A stretch of DNA of 54,772 nucleotides from an uncultured Bacteroidales bacterium (GCA_947303715.1 CAMYYY010000014.1:1-54772); one strand, 5' to 3'; positions 25,674-33,303 are shown, numbered from the stretch's first letter. Notes: generated by a model not told the origin, from the sequence alone. Translations and numbers: made by a program.

Positions 25674-26981
25674 ATGAAGGACGGAAAATACTGGGAACCA
25701 GAGTATGAGACGATGTCGCGGGCTGAACTGACGGCATTGCAGGTGGAACGTTTGCGTGAGACGGTGAGGCGGACGATGGCTTCGCCATTCTACGAGCCTA
25801 TCCTGCGTGAGCGGGGCATAACGCCTGAGAGCATCCAGAGTCTCGACGACCTGCGTCGGCTGCCGTTCACCACGAAAGACGACCTGCGCAGCCACTATCC
25901 CTTCGGCTTGTGTGCGGTACCTTTGGAGAAGATTGTGCGCGTCCACTCGTCGAGCGGCACGACGGGCAACCCCACGGTGGTGTGCCACACGCAGCAGGAC
26001 CTTGACGACTGGGCCAACCAGGTGGCGAGATGTATGTATATGGTGGGCCTCCGCGACACCGACGTCATCCAGAACACCAGCGGCTACGGTATGTTCACGG
26101 GCGGCTTGGGTATCCAGTACGGTGCTGAGCGGCTGGGTGCTATGACGGTGCCTGCGGCTGCGGGCAACAGCAAGCGGCAGATAAAGTTCATCACCGACTT
26201 CGGCTCGACGGCACTGCACGCCATCCCCTCGTATGCCACCCGTCTGGCAGCCGTTTTCCACGAGGAGGGCATCGACCCCGTCAAGGACACCAAGCTTACG
26301 ACCCTCATCATCGGTGCCGAGCCGCACAGCGAGGAGCAGCGCCGACGCATTGAGGAGCTGCTGGGCGTGAAGGCATACAACTGCTTCGGTATGAGCGAGA
26401 TGAACGGTCCTGGCGTGGCCTTTGAATGTAAGGAGCAGAACGGCCTCCACATCTGGGAGGACTACTACATTGCCGAGATTGTCGACCCCGTGACGCTTGA
26501 GCCCGTGCCTGATGGCGAGGTGGGCGAGCTGGTGCTGACGACGCTGCGCCGCGAGGGTATGCCGCTGCTGCGCTACCGTACGCGCGACCTCACGCGATTC
26601 CTTACAGGGACGTGCCCCTGTGGCCGCACACACCGACGCATCGACCGCTTCAAGGGCCGCTCGGACGATATGCTGATTGTCAAGGGCGTCAACATCTTCC
26701 CCGTGCAGGTGGAGAAGATTCTGATGGGCTTCCCCGAGCTGGGCAGCGACTATCTGATTACCATTGAGACCGTTGGCGACAACGACGAGATGACCGTCGA
26801 GGTGGAGCTGGCTGCCATTACCGACGACTACGGCTCGCTGACGTCGCTGACGAAGGAGATTACCCGCCAGTTGAAGGACGAGATACTGCTCACGCCGCGC
26901 GTCCGCCTGGTGGCGCCTGGCTCGCTGCCCAAGAGCGAGGGCAAGGCCGTCCGCGTCAAGGATATGCGACGCAACCATTAA
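25674..26981 (+). CDS. paaK: Phenylacetate-CoA ligase (PaaK-like)
   Basis: This 435-residue adenylate-forming enzyme makes or uses aryl-acetyl-CoA with ATP and CoA. HSSSGTTGNPTVV is the phosphate loop and FGMSEMNGPGVAFEC is the substrate/adenylate motif. YRTRDLTRF and GRSDDMLIVKGVNIFP are the hinge and C-terminal motifs. No paa catabolic genes are nearby. Beside iorAB it may run in reverse, turning aryl-acetyl-CoA into free arylacetate with ATP gain. This role is known for the gene pair in fermenters and is inferred here. Confidence 0.93.
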   Translation: MKDGKYWEPEYETMSRAELTALQVERLRETVRRTMASPFYEPILRERGITPESIQSLDDLRRLPFTTKDDLRSHYPFGLCAVPLEKIVRVHSSSGTTGNPTVVCHTQQDLDDWANQVARCMYMVGLRDTDVIQNTSGYGMFTGGLGIQYGAERLGAMTVPAAAGNSKRQIKFITDFGSTALHAIPSYATRLAAVFHEEGIDPVKDTKLTTLIIGAEPHSEEQRRRIEELLGVKAYNCFGMSEMNGPGVAFECKEQNGLHIWEDYYIAEIVDPVTLEPVPDGEVGELVLTTLRREGMPLLRYRTRDLTRFLTGTCPCGRTHRRIDRFKGRSDDMLIVKGVNIFPVQVEKILMGFPELGSDYLITIETVGDNDEMTVEVELAAITDDYGSLTSLTKEITRQLKDEILLTPRVRLVAPGSLPKSEGKAVRVKDMRRNH

Positions 26982-27014
26982 GATTGAAAAATGATGATTG
27001 AAAATTGAAGTATT

Positions 27015-27440
27015 ATGACTATCAAGCAGATATCCCTATTCCTAGAAAACAAGTTCGGTCAGCTGGCGCAGTTGCTGGCCATCCTGAGCAAGGCTGAGGT
27101 ACACATTGTGAGCGCCACGGTTGCCGACACGGCCGACTATGGACTGATGCGTCTGATTACCAGCGACCAGCAGCGGGCATACAAGTGCCTGAAAGAGGCT
27201 GGCGTGCTGGTGTCGATGAACGACGTGGTGGCCATCAGCATCGACCCTCTGGCGGCTGACTTTGCGCGGGTGGTGGAGCTGTTTACGAAGCGCGGCATCT
27301 CCATTGAGTATATGTACTGCTTCAACTTCGTGGCGAAGCTGGTGCTGGTGATGCGGGCAAATAACCTGGATGCCGTCCGCGAGGTGGTGCGCGACAACAA
27401 CCTCTCCTTCATCACCGATGCCGACTTGATGGCATTCTGA
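27015..27440 (+). CDS. ACT domain protein
   Basis: This 141-residue protein contains two ACT-like beta-alpha-beta units, MTIKQISLFLENKFGQLAQL and FTKRGISIEYMYCFNFVAKLVLVMR. Amino-acid-binding ACT proteins of this size are commonly found after paaK-like genes, and the gap here is 33 bp. It probably senses an aromatic amino acid and modulates the ligase or pathway. The gap carries degenerate 7-bp units (AGATTGA, TGATTGA, AAATTGA) at 26981-27011. Confidence 0.9.
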   Translation: MTIKQISLFLENKFGQLAQLLAILSKAEVHIVSATVADTADYGLMRLITSDQQRAYKCLKEAGVLVSMNDVVAISIDPLAADFARVVELFTKRGISIEYMYCFNFVAKLVLVMRANNLDAVREVVRDNNLSFITDADLMAF

Positions 27441-27450
27441 GCAGAGATGA

Positions 27451-27517
27451 AAGACCCCCTCTCCGCTCCCCCGTGAAGGGGGAGAACCTCCCTTCTTTAC
27501 GGGAGGGGTAGGGTCTT
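27451..27517. terminator. Three-stem palindromic element between convergent genes
   Basis: The outer stem AAGACCC/GGGTCTT (27451-27457, 27511-27517) encloses two hairpins: CTCCCCC-GTGAA-GGGGGAG at 27466-27484, and CCTCCC/GGGAGG at 27487-27492 and 27501-27506. It fills the gap between the ACT gene and the CYTH gene and likely terminates both. The GC-rich palindromic style is a common dispersed repeat of Bacteroidetes. Confidence 0.75.
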
Positions 27518-27519
27518 CT

Positions 27520-28005
27520 TTAGGGGCGCCACTCCTTGTAGGGGTGGCAGGAGATGTAGCCGTTGTAGTAGTGGGGGTCGCCCGTGACCTCGGTGCCGAG
27601 GAAGGGAGGGGCCTCATAGGGCTCGTCGGGCGCAGATAGCTCGATTTCAGCGAATACAAGGCCGTCGTTGTCGTCGTGAAACTCGTCGACCTCCACCGTA
27701 TGGTGGCCTGAGCGGACGAGCCAGCGGGTTTTGCGCACACGGCCTGGCTGACAGATGGCGAAGAGTTCAAGTGCCTCGTTGTAAGGGATTTCCTTCTCCC
27801 ATTCGTAGCGGCTGATGCCGTCGGTTGAAGGGCCTTTGATGGTGAGGTAGGCACGCTCGGTCTGGGTGGCGGCTTCCTTGCGGAGTCGGATGCGGACGGT
27901 GCGGCCGCTACCGCGGGCAATGTAGCCTTGCAATATCTCTGAGTGGCTGTAGGACAGCGTCTTATAGCTGTCGTCCTTGACGAGGAATTTGCGTTCGATT
28001 TCCAT
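27520..28005 (-). CDS. CYTH domain protein
   Basis: This 161-residue protein begins with the CYTH signature MEIERKFLV. Charged beta-strand motifs follow: RTVRIRLRKE, AYLTIKGPS, TRWLVR, VEVDEFHDD and LVFAEIELS. The tunnel fold binds triphosphates with metal, and bacterial members are often inorganic triphosphatases, so that is the best guess. It lies 3 bp after prfB on the same strand and is probably co-translated. Confidence 0.92.
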   Translation of the reverse strand: MEIERKFLVKDDSYKTLSYSHSEILQGYIARGSGRTVRIRLRKEAATQTERAYLTIKGPSTDGISRYEWEKEIPYNEALELFAICQPGRVRKTRWLVRSGHHTVEVDEFHDDNDGLVFAEIELSAPDEPYEAPPFLGTEVTGDPHYYNGYISCHPYKEWRP

Positions 28006-28008
28006 AGC

Positions 28009-29118
28009 CTACTCCTCCTGACTGCCCATTAGCCAGGCCTTGATGAAGCCGTCGATTTTGCCGTCCATCACGGCAGCGACGTCGCTGGTCTGGTAGCCTG
28101 TGCGGTGGTCTTTCACGCGGCGGTCGTCGAAGACGTACGAGCGTATCTGCGAGCCCCATTCAATCTTCTTCTTCCCTGCCTCCACCTTGGCCTGTTCCTC
28201 CATACGGTGCTGAAGTTCACGGTCGTAGAGTTGCGAGCGCAGCAGTCGGAGGGCGTTCTCCTTGTTCTTGGGCTGGTCGCGGGTCTCGGTGTTCTCGATG
28301 AGGATTTCCTCTTCCACGCCCGTGTAGGGGTCCTTGTACTGATAGCGGAGTCGGACGCCCGATGAGACCTTGTTGACGTTCTGGCCGCCAGCGCCGCCGC
28401 TGCGGAAGTAGTCCCACGAGATTTTGCTCTGGTCGATGGCGACCTCGATGCTGTCGTCGACGAGGGGTGTGGCGAAGACGGAGGCAAACGAGGTCATACG
28501 CTTGCCCTGGGCGTTATAGGGGCTGACGCGGACGAGGCGGTGGACGCCGTTCTCGCCCTTCAGGTAGCCGTAGGCATAGGGACCCTCGACCTGTATGGTG
28601 ACGGTCTTGATGCCTGCCTCGTCGCCGTCCTGGAGGTTCTGGATGCTGGTTTTGTAGCCGTTGGCCTCGGCCCAGCGGAGGTACATTCGCATCAGCATCT
28701 GGGCCCAGTCCTGAGCTTCGGTACCGCCAGCGCCCGAGTTGATTTTCAGCACGCAGTCCATATTGTCGGCCTCGTCGCGGAGCATATTCTTCAGCTCAAG
28801 GGCTTCGATAGCGCGGATGGTGCGGGCGTAGGTGTCGTCCACCTCGGCTTCGGTGACCAGTTCGTCGCGGTAAAAGTCGAAGGCGAGGGCAAGCTCGTCG
28901 GTCAGGTTGCGGACCTCGCGATAACCGTCAATCCACCCCTGCAACTGCTTGACTTTCTTCATCTGGCGTTCGGCGGCTTTGGGGTCGTCCCAGAAGCCTG
29001 GGGCCTGGGTGCGGAGCTGCTCCTCCTCCACCTGTATCTGCTTGTCGGGGATGGCAAGGTAGCGCTCGAGGGCTTCGACGCGCACCTGGCAGTCCTTCAA
29101 TTGGTCTTGGGTAATCAT
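28009..29118 (-). CDS. prfB: Peptide chain release factor 2
   Basis: This 369-residue factor recognises UGA and UAA stop codons. GGAGGQNVNKVSSGVRL holds the GGQ hydrolysis motif. The stop-recognition tripeptide, SPF in E. coli, reads SPY (LVRVSPYNAQGKRMTSF). The frame is open from MITQDQLKDCQVRVEAL without the in-frame UGA frameshift site found in many prfB genes; ERYLAIPDK runs straight through the usual place. Autoregulation by frameshifting is therefore absent. The gene heads a pair with the CYTH gene. Confidence 0.95.
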   Translation of the reverse strand: MITQDQLKDCQVRVEALERYLAIPDKQIQVEEEQLRTQAPGFWDDPKAAERQMKKVKQLQGWIDGYREVRNLTDELALAFDFYRDELVTEAEVDDTYARTIRAIEALELKNMLRDEADNMDCVLKINSGAGGTEAQDWAQMLMRMYLRWAEANGYKTSIQNLQDGDEAGIKTVTIQVEGPYAYGYLKGENGVHRLVRVSPYNAQGKRMTSFASVFATPLVDDSIEVAIDQSKISWDYFRSGGAGGQNVNKVSSGVRLRYQYKDPYTGVEEEILIENTETRDQPKNKENALRLLRSQLYDRELQHRMEEQAKVEAGKKKIEWGSQIRSYVFDDRRVKDHRTGYQTSDVAAVMDGKIDGFIKAWLMGSQEE

Positions 29119-29126
29119 TATGTCAG

Positions 29127-29153
29127 TTAAGAATTATGAGTTAAGAGTTAAGA
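29127..29153. repeat. TTAAGAA heptamer repeat
   Basis: Four 7-bp units (TTAAGAA, TTATGAG, TTAAGAG, TTAAGAA) lie just upstream of prfB on its non-coding side. Confidence 0.75.
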
Positions 29154-29165
29154 AAAATACCCTGT

Positions 29166-29189
29166 TGTCACGCTGTCACGCGTGTCACG
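29166..29189. repeat. TGTCACG cluster 1
   Basis: TGTCACG occurs at 29166, 29174 and 29183 (spacing 8 then 9). It is nearly identical to cluster 3 at 30095 and inverted relative to cluster 2 at 29937. Confidence 0.85.
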
Positions 29190-29240
29190 TTTCAGCGTGC
29201 AAAAGTAGTGAAAAATGAGAATAATACAAAATATAATTGT

Positions 29241-29271
29241 AAAAAAGTAGAGACGCGACATGTCGCGTCTC
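29241..29271 (-). terminator. Perfect 22-bp palindrome, terminator of the HU-like gene
   Basis: 29250-29271 is a perfect palindrome with half-site GAGACGCGACA. On the minus strand it is followed by a T-rich run (ACTTTTTTAC) 34 bp after the HU-like stop, so it fits a rho-independent terminator. Similar GAGACGCG palindromes are widely dispersed in Bacteroidetes genomes. Confidence 0.75.
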
Positions 29272-29305
29272 CCCCCATTCAGTCTGCCTTCTGAGTAGGT
29301 CTTCT

Positions 29306-29722
29306 TTACGCCAACAGCTCGCTGGGCACGCGGCGGAGCTGCTTGTTGGTGCGGACGTACTTCAGCAGGTCAGCCTCGGCGCGGAAGCGGATGCCGACGC
29401 CCTTGATGTACGAGCTAGGGTCGAACGACTCAGCGGGGATGACACTCTGGGCGAAGCACTTGCTCTGGAGGTTCGCCTGCAGGGCGCCAATCTCCTGCAG
29501 CACAACGCGCTGGCCCTGGAGCAGATGCTGCTTGATGAACTCCTTGGCGGCGGTGAGGACGGCCACGGTGTCGGCTTTCGTCACGGTGGTGGCGTGCTGG
29601 ATGTCCTCGGCGAGGCTGCGGAAATCGTAGTCGCCCGTCTTTACGGCGCGGTTGCAGGCATAGTCAACACCCTCGGCGCCACGTGGGTTGGTGCAACCCA
29701 CAATCTGATAAGTAATTGCCAT
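29306..29722 (-). CDS. HU-like DNA-binding protein (HU-HIG type)
   Basis: This 138-residue protein begins MAITYQIVGCTNPRGAEGVDYAC and has an HU/IHF-like core (DIQHATTVTKADTVAVLTAAKEFIKQHLLQGQRVVLQEIG). A C-terminal extension holds GIRFRAEADLLKYV. This variant is common in Bacteroidetes next to VirE/DUF3987 genes, as here. It lacks the ordinary HU arm sequence. It lies within the group of TGTCACG clusters and is a candidate to bind or bend them (inference). Confidence 0.88.
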   Translation of the reverse strand: MAITYQIVGCTNPRGAEGVDYACNRAVKTGDYDFRSLAEDIQHATTVTKADTVAVLTAAKEFIKQHLLQGQRVVLQEIGALQANLQSKCFAQSVIPAESFDPSSYIKGVGIRFRAEADLLKYVRTNKQLRRVPSELLA

Positions 29723-29762
29723 AGTTTCAGTGTTTTTATTTGTTATTATTATTGGGGTTAAA

Positions 29763-29851
29763 GTTGAAGGGTGAAGGGTTAAGGTCGTTTTGCAGCGCTG
29801 TCTTCTTCTTTTAATCTTTAACCTTTAATCTTTAACCTTTTTTCTTTAACC
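29763..29851. repeat. Heptamer repeats in inverted arrangement
   Basis: GTTGAAG, GGTGAAG and GGTTAAG (29763-29783) face TTTAATC and TTTAACC units (29819-29851). The two blocks are roughly complementary and could form a long hairpin just upstream of the HU-like gene. Period is 7 bp throughout. Confidence 0.75.
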
Positions 29852-29884
29852 TATAATAAATAGTTTGTTATTTCAAAAAATCCC

Positions 29885-29902
29885 AAAAATCTGCAGATTT
29901 TT
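29885..29902. repeat. Perfect 18-bp AT-rich palindrome
   Basis: AAAAATCTGCAGATTTTT is self-complementary. A second partial copy, GCAGATTTTTGC, follows at 29915-29926. Confidence 0.8.
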
Positions 29903-29936
29903 TTGCCTGCGCTGGCAGATTTTTGCAGTGGGTGAG

Positions 29937-29960
29937 CGTGACAGGCGTGACAGCGTGACA
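29937..29960. repeat. TGTCACG cluster 2, inverted
   Basis: CGTGACA occurs at 29937, 29946 and 29954 (spacing 9 then 8), the mirror image of clusters 1 and 3. Together with cluster 3 it flanks a 130-bp stretch that is very AT-rich at 30003-30090. Apart from these sites, the two repeats above and the promoter and leader below, the 618-bp gap 29723-30340 holds nothing I recognise. Confidence 0.85.
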
Positions 29961-30094
29961 GCAAGGTGTGTTGTGCCCCGTGCCTCGTGCGCGGTGTGAC
30001 TATAGGGAACCCAGATTAAAATATAATATCAATCTATTATTAATTATCCTATTTATATCTACTATGATGATTTTGTAGATATGGATATAGCCAT

Positions 30095-30118
30095 TGTCAC
30101 GCTGTCACGGCTGTCACG
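30095..30118. repeat. TGTCACG cluster 3
   Basis: TGTCACG occurs at 30095, 30103 and 30112 (spacing 8 then 9). It lies 59 bp upstream of the -33 element of the VirE/DUF3987 gene. Confidence 0.85.
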
Positions 30119-30176
30119 GGGTTCGCGCGCGCGTACCTTTTATTTATATATAGATGCTACTTTTCACGTGACGGCA

Positions 30177-30208
30177 TTTGGTTTTTTCGAAAAAAAACAG
30201 TATATTTG
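30177..30208 (+). promoter_or_regulatory. Promoter of the VirE/DUF3987 gene
   Basis: TTTG at 30177-30180 and TATATTTG at 30201-30208 are separated by exactly 20 bp. This predicts a 5' leader of about 125 nt. Confidence 0.75.
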
Positions 30209-30251
30209 ACAAAAATTATTTACTTTTTACTGAAAGGGGACTATTTATTAT

Positions 30252-30320
30252 ATGGATGCGACCAGAAAAAAGTGGGACGGCACAGGTCGATGTCCAGGAT
30301 ATTTGCCGTCCGTAAAATAA
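30252..30320 (+). other. Leader with 22-codon frame and hairpin
   Basis: An ATG at 30252 opens a 22-residue frame (MDATRKKWDGTG to PSVK) that stops 20 bp before the main start. The same stretch folds into a hairpin with arms GGACGGCA (30275-30282) and TGCCGTCC (30304-30311). It could be a leader peptide or a translation-control structure, or the frame may be chance. Confidence 0.4.
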
Positions 30321-30340
30321 AAAACAAAAAATAAAGTGTA

Positions 30341-32722
30341 ATGACAGAAAATGATTTTGAAACCCCGTCCAGCCGTATGTGCTGTGGCTGGAAGGACAAA
30401 GGGCACGTGGATGGCCCGCTGACCCGCGAGAAGTGGGAAGAAATGGAAAATAACCCCGTAGTGGCTAACCTCTGCCATCAGATGGCGGCGATTATCGCTG
30501 ACCCGAGCCTCGACGACAAGACGCGCCGCGAAGCCTACGACAGGCTGAAGAAACAGCTCCCGTGGTATACGCCACACGCTCAGGCGTTCCGTGACAATCA
30601 TCGTACAGCTGCAGATGCCGAGTATAACGGGCTGGTGATGTTCGATGTGGACCACATCCACGACCCTCGCTCGCTGTGGAATATGTTCGTGGAGAACGGG
30701 GGATTGAAAAAGTACCGCGTGGTACTGGCCCACGTGACGCCCTCGACGCACGGGCTCCGTATCGTGTTTGAAAACCGTGGCGGCAGCATCGAGGAGAACC
30801 AGGCGGAAATGGCCGATTTCCTGGATGTCGTCTATGACGAGAGCGTCAAGGACCTGAGCCGATTCTCATACATGGTGCCAGGGGACTATGTGCTCTACAA
30901 GAATGAGGAGCTGATGTTCAAGAGTGTATCAGGCTGTCAGACAAACGGACTGCCTGACGAATGTTCAGAAAAAATGTCGGAGACAGAAGTTTTATCTGAT
31001 AGTCTGATGGTCAGTATGCCTGCAAGTATTGAAGAGGTGGAGGTCGTGGAAGTCCAGACGGATTTCGACGGAATCCCGTTGAAGGACATCTATAAGGCGT
31101 ACATCATCAAGCTCAACGGCTCGCTGCCTACCGCGGCAGGTAACCGCAATAATCTGCTTTTTGAAGCTGGATGCCAGCTCAGTACGATTTGCGAGAACGA
31201 CTATGCCGCCCTTCGTGCAGCGGCACCTGGGGCAGAGATGGGCCTGCCCGATGCAGAGGTGGATGCCACCATACGCAGTGTGGTGAAGACTGTTAGAGAA
31301 GACCGACCTATACAGTCTAAACTGCTGAAAGATTGTGTTAAGGAGCTGAAGGCAACGGCGTGTGCCGTGACCGTGACAGGGCGTGACACCGTGACAATAC
31401 GGGAAAACGAACTGCCCTGCTGGATGGAGCTTCCCAAGCTGCCGCCCGTCATTAAGGAGTTGGCCAGTCAGTATGCCGACCCTCAGAAACAGGTGGCGGT
31501 TGTGATGGCCTGCCTGCCCCTGTTGGGAGCGGCTTTTGGCACGGTCGAAGCCAAGTACATCGACCGCTCAATGCAATATCTCGTTTTTCAGGTGGTTGTC
31601 GAAGGAAATAGCTCCGATGGCAAGTCGTTTGCCAAGCAGTTGTTTAGTGTAATTCTACGCTATGTAGCCCAACACGATAAAGAAGGGGACACGGCAGATA
31701 AGGAGTACACAGACCGAATGAAGCTCTTCGAGCAGGGCAAGCTGGAACAAAAACCCCGTGACCCCTGTTCGGTCCGTCAGATAGTGGGCACATCAACCTC
31801 GGCCAGCAGGATACTGTTCCGTGCCTCTAAGTCGCAGGGATTGACAATGATACAATATACCAGCGAACTGGACAGCCTGTCGAAGAACAACCGTAAGGGT
31901 GCCTGGGGCGAGCTCTCGGAACTATGGCGGCTCGGCTACGAGAACGACATCCAAAGCCAGGACTATATGAACCCCGACACATATAACGGGGTGACGACTA
32001 TCAAGCTCAGCATTCTTGGTTGCGGTACGCCGAATGCAGTGGACCGAATGTTCAAGAACCCAGAGGACGGCTGCGTACAACGTTTCATATTCTCCGACCT
32101 CGGTGACCAGTCATTCAAAAGCCTCGAAGTGCCTAAGGAGTTGACCGACAAGCAGTGGAAGCTTATCGACGAGGTGCTCCTGATGGCTCGTGACCTCAGT
32201 TACGACGCGGAGGGCAATCCCCGCAAGGCGTATCGTCTCGACCTCCCCTGGCTTTGCAAGGGAATTAACAACTGGCTGGAAGAAAAGCGACTGGAAGCGG
32301 TCACGGCACAGAATCCGCTGGCATTTGAAACCTATCGCCGCCGTTCAGGTGTCAACGGTTTCAGGGCTGGTATGCTTGCTTGGATGCTCTGGGGCGAGAG
32401 TCCACGTCGCCATGGCGACGTCATCGCCTTCGCCCGTTGGGTGGCGGAATACACATTGCGCAGGACGATGCTCAAGTTTGGCGAGAAATATCAGAAAATC
32501 CGCGAAGGCCAACAGCGAAAAAACTCTGCCCTCACGGTGCAGCAGGGCAATGTCCTGGCGCAACTGCCAGAAGAGTTCAGTCGGGCTGAACTCTATGCCG
32601 CGGCTGCCACATTCGGCACCATCACTAACGATGCTCAGCGACAACTGCTCAGTCGGCTCAAGAGGGGTGACTTCATCGTCGTCACCGACAATCCCGATGT
32701 CTTCCGCAAGCAGTCGGCGTGA
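30341..32722 (+). CDS. VirE N-terminal / DUF3987 primase-helicase-like protein
   Basis: This 793-residue protein has an N-terminal VirE/BT4734-type domain with YNGLVMFDVDHIHD and AHVTPSTHGLRIVFEN, a primase-like fold. A DUF3987 ATPase domain carries the Walker A loop GNSSDGKS (residues 422-429) and later YTSELDSLSKN and LSILGCGTPNAVDRMF. Such proteins occur in Bacteroidetes mobile or cryptic elements and resemble replication initiators. No integrase, mobilisation or toxin gene accompanies it here, so the element may be minimal or decayed. Residues VTVTGRDTVTIRE between the domains are encoded by a fourth TGTCACG-type cluster. Confidence 0.88.
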   Translation: MTENDFETPSSRMCCGWKDKGHVDGPLTREKWEEMENNPVVANLCHQMAAIIADPSLDDKTRREAYDRLKKQLPWYTPHAQAFRDNHRTAADAEYNGLVMFDVDHIHDPRSLWNMFVENGGLKKYRVVLAHVTPSTHGLRIVFENRGGSIEENQAEMADFLDVVYDESVKDLSRFSYMVPGDYVLYKNEELMFKSVSGCQTNGLPDECSEKMSETEVLSDSLMVSMPASIEEVEVVEVQTDFDGIPLKDIYKAYIIKLNGSLPTAAGNRNNLLFEAGCQLSTICENDYAALRAAAPGAEMGLPDAEVDATIRSVVKTVREDRPIQSKLLKDCVKELKATACAVTVTGRDTVTIRENELPCWMELPKLPPVIKELASQYADPQKQVAVVMACLPLLGAAFGTVEAKYIDRSMQYLVFQVVVEGNSSDGKSFAKQLFSVILRYVAQHDKEGDTADKEYTDRMKLFEQGKLEQKPRDPCSVRQIVGTSTSASRILFRASKSQGLTMIQYTSELDSLSKNNRKGAWGELSELWRLGYENDIQSQDYMNPDTYNGVTTIKLSILGCGTPNAVDRMFKNPEDGCVQRFIFSDLGDQSFKSLEVPKELTDKQWKLIDEVLLMARDLSYDAEGNPRKAYRLDLPWLCKGINNWLEEKRLEAVTAQNPLAFETYRRRSGVNGFRAGMLAWMLWGESPRRHGDVIAFARWVAEYTLRRTMLKFGEKYQKIREGQQRKNSALTVQQGNVLAQLPEEFSRAELYAAAATFGTITNDAQRQLLSRLKRGDFIVVTDNPDVFRKQSA
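31366..31396 (+). repeat. TGTCACG cluster 4, inside the coding sequence
   Basis: CGTGACA occurs at 31372, 31382 and 31390, preceded by CGTGACC at 31366. It has the orientation of cluster 2 and is kept in frame at the linker between the VirE and DUF3987 domains. Confidence 0.8.
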
Positions 32723-32757
32723 TTTCTGACCGTGGTCGGATTACACCGATTGCTATG

Positions 32758-32808
32758 AATACTCTGATAACTCTGAATCCTCGGAGTCGTCGGAGTATTT
32801 ATTTTTCA
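32758..32808 (+). terminator. Terminator of the VirE/DUF3987 gene
   Basis: A long imperfect hairpin runs from AATACTC (32758) to GAGTATT (ending 32799), with inner ACTC/GAGT pairing, then TATTTTTC. It is followed by 7-bp units (ATTTTTC, GTTCTTC) up to 32835. Confidence 0.75.
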
Positions 32809-32838
32809 TTTTTCGTTCTTCGTTCTTCATTTTTTCAC

Positions 32839-32846
32839 TATCTTTG
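32839..32846 (+). promoter_or_regulatory. -7 element for the DUF3467 gene
   Basis: TATCTTTG lies 28 bp before the ATG at 32875. Confidence 0.7.
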
Positions 32847-32874
32847 CACCTCCAAACCCTAAAAGAATACAACT

Positions 32875-33195
32875 ATGGACAACAAGAACCCCCAGAATCC
32901 CAACCAGTTTCAGATTGAACTGAAGCCTGAGGTGGCTGACGGCACGTATGCCAACCTGGCCATCATCAGCCATTCGTCGTCGGAGTTTGTGCTTGATTTC
33001 GTACGCGTGCTGCCTGGCGTGCAGAAGGGCCAGGTGAAGAGCCGCGTCATCCTCACCCCCGAACACGCCAAGCGCCTGCTGCTGGCTCTGCAGGACAACA
33101 TCGGCAAGTACGAGAACCAGTTCGGCCCCATCCGCCTGCCCGAGGGTCGCGGCACCTTCGTACCCCCTGCTGGCGCCTTCAAGGGCGAGGCATAA
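32875..33195 (+). CDS. DUF3467 family protein
   Basis: This 106-residue protein reads FQIELKPEVADGTYANLAIISHSSSEFVLDF and ends near LTPEHAKRLLLALQDNIGKYE, the pattern of DUF3467. The family is small, cytosolic and of unknown function, and in Bacteroidetes it often lies close to ribosomal or RNA polymerase genes. It has its own -7 element and a structured 3' end with a strong terminator, so it is a separate unit from the ribosomal block. Confidence 0.9.
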   Translation: MDNKNPQNPNQFQIELKPEVADGTYANLAIISHSSSEFVLDFVRVLPGVQKGQVKSRVILTPEHAKRLLLALQDNIGKYENQFGPIRLPEGRGTFVPPAGAFKGEA

Positions 33196-33214
33196 GCGCT
33201 GAGGAAACCATAGG

Positions 33215-33303
33215 CCGTCCCAAGAACCCCTGGGCTCGGTCCTGGGAAACCTCGGGCTGCCAGAGGTAATCTCAGGGGCATTTATCCCCAGCAAATCCCA
33301 GAA
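33215..33303 (+). other. Structured 3' untranslated region, possible small RNA
   Basis: The 3' region of the DUF3467 transcript contains several short hairpins: ACCTC/GAGGT around 33248-33267 and GGGG-7 nt-CCCC around 33273-33288, plus repeated CCTGGG. These lie just ahead of a strong terminator. Such an arrangement could release a 3'-derived small RNA; this is inference only. Confidence 0.3.

Noticed and set aside
28009..29118. Programmed frameshift in prfB
   Set aside because: The frame is continuous from the start through the usual frameshift position; no in-frame UGA is present.
29937..30118. Plasmid or phage integration with att sites
   Set aside because: No integrase, tRNA target or matching long direct repeats were seen, so only an iteron-like interpretation is kept.
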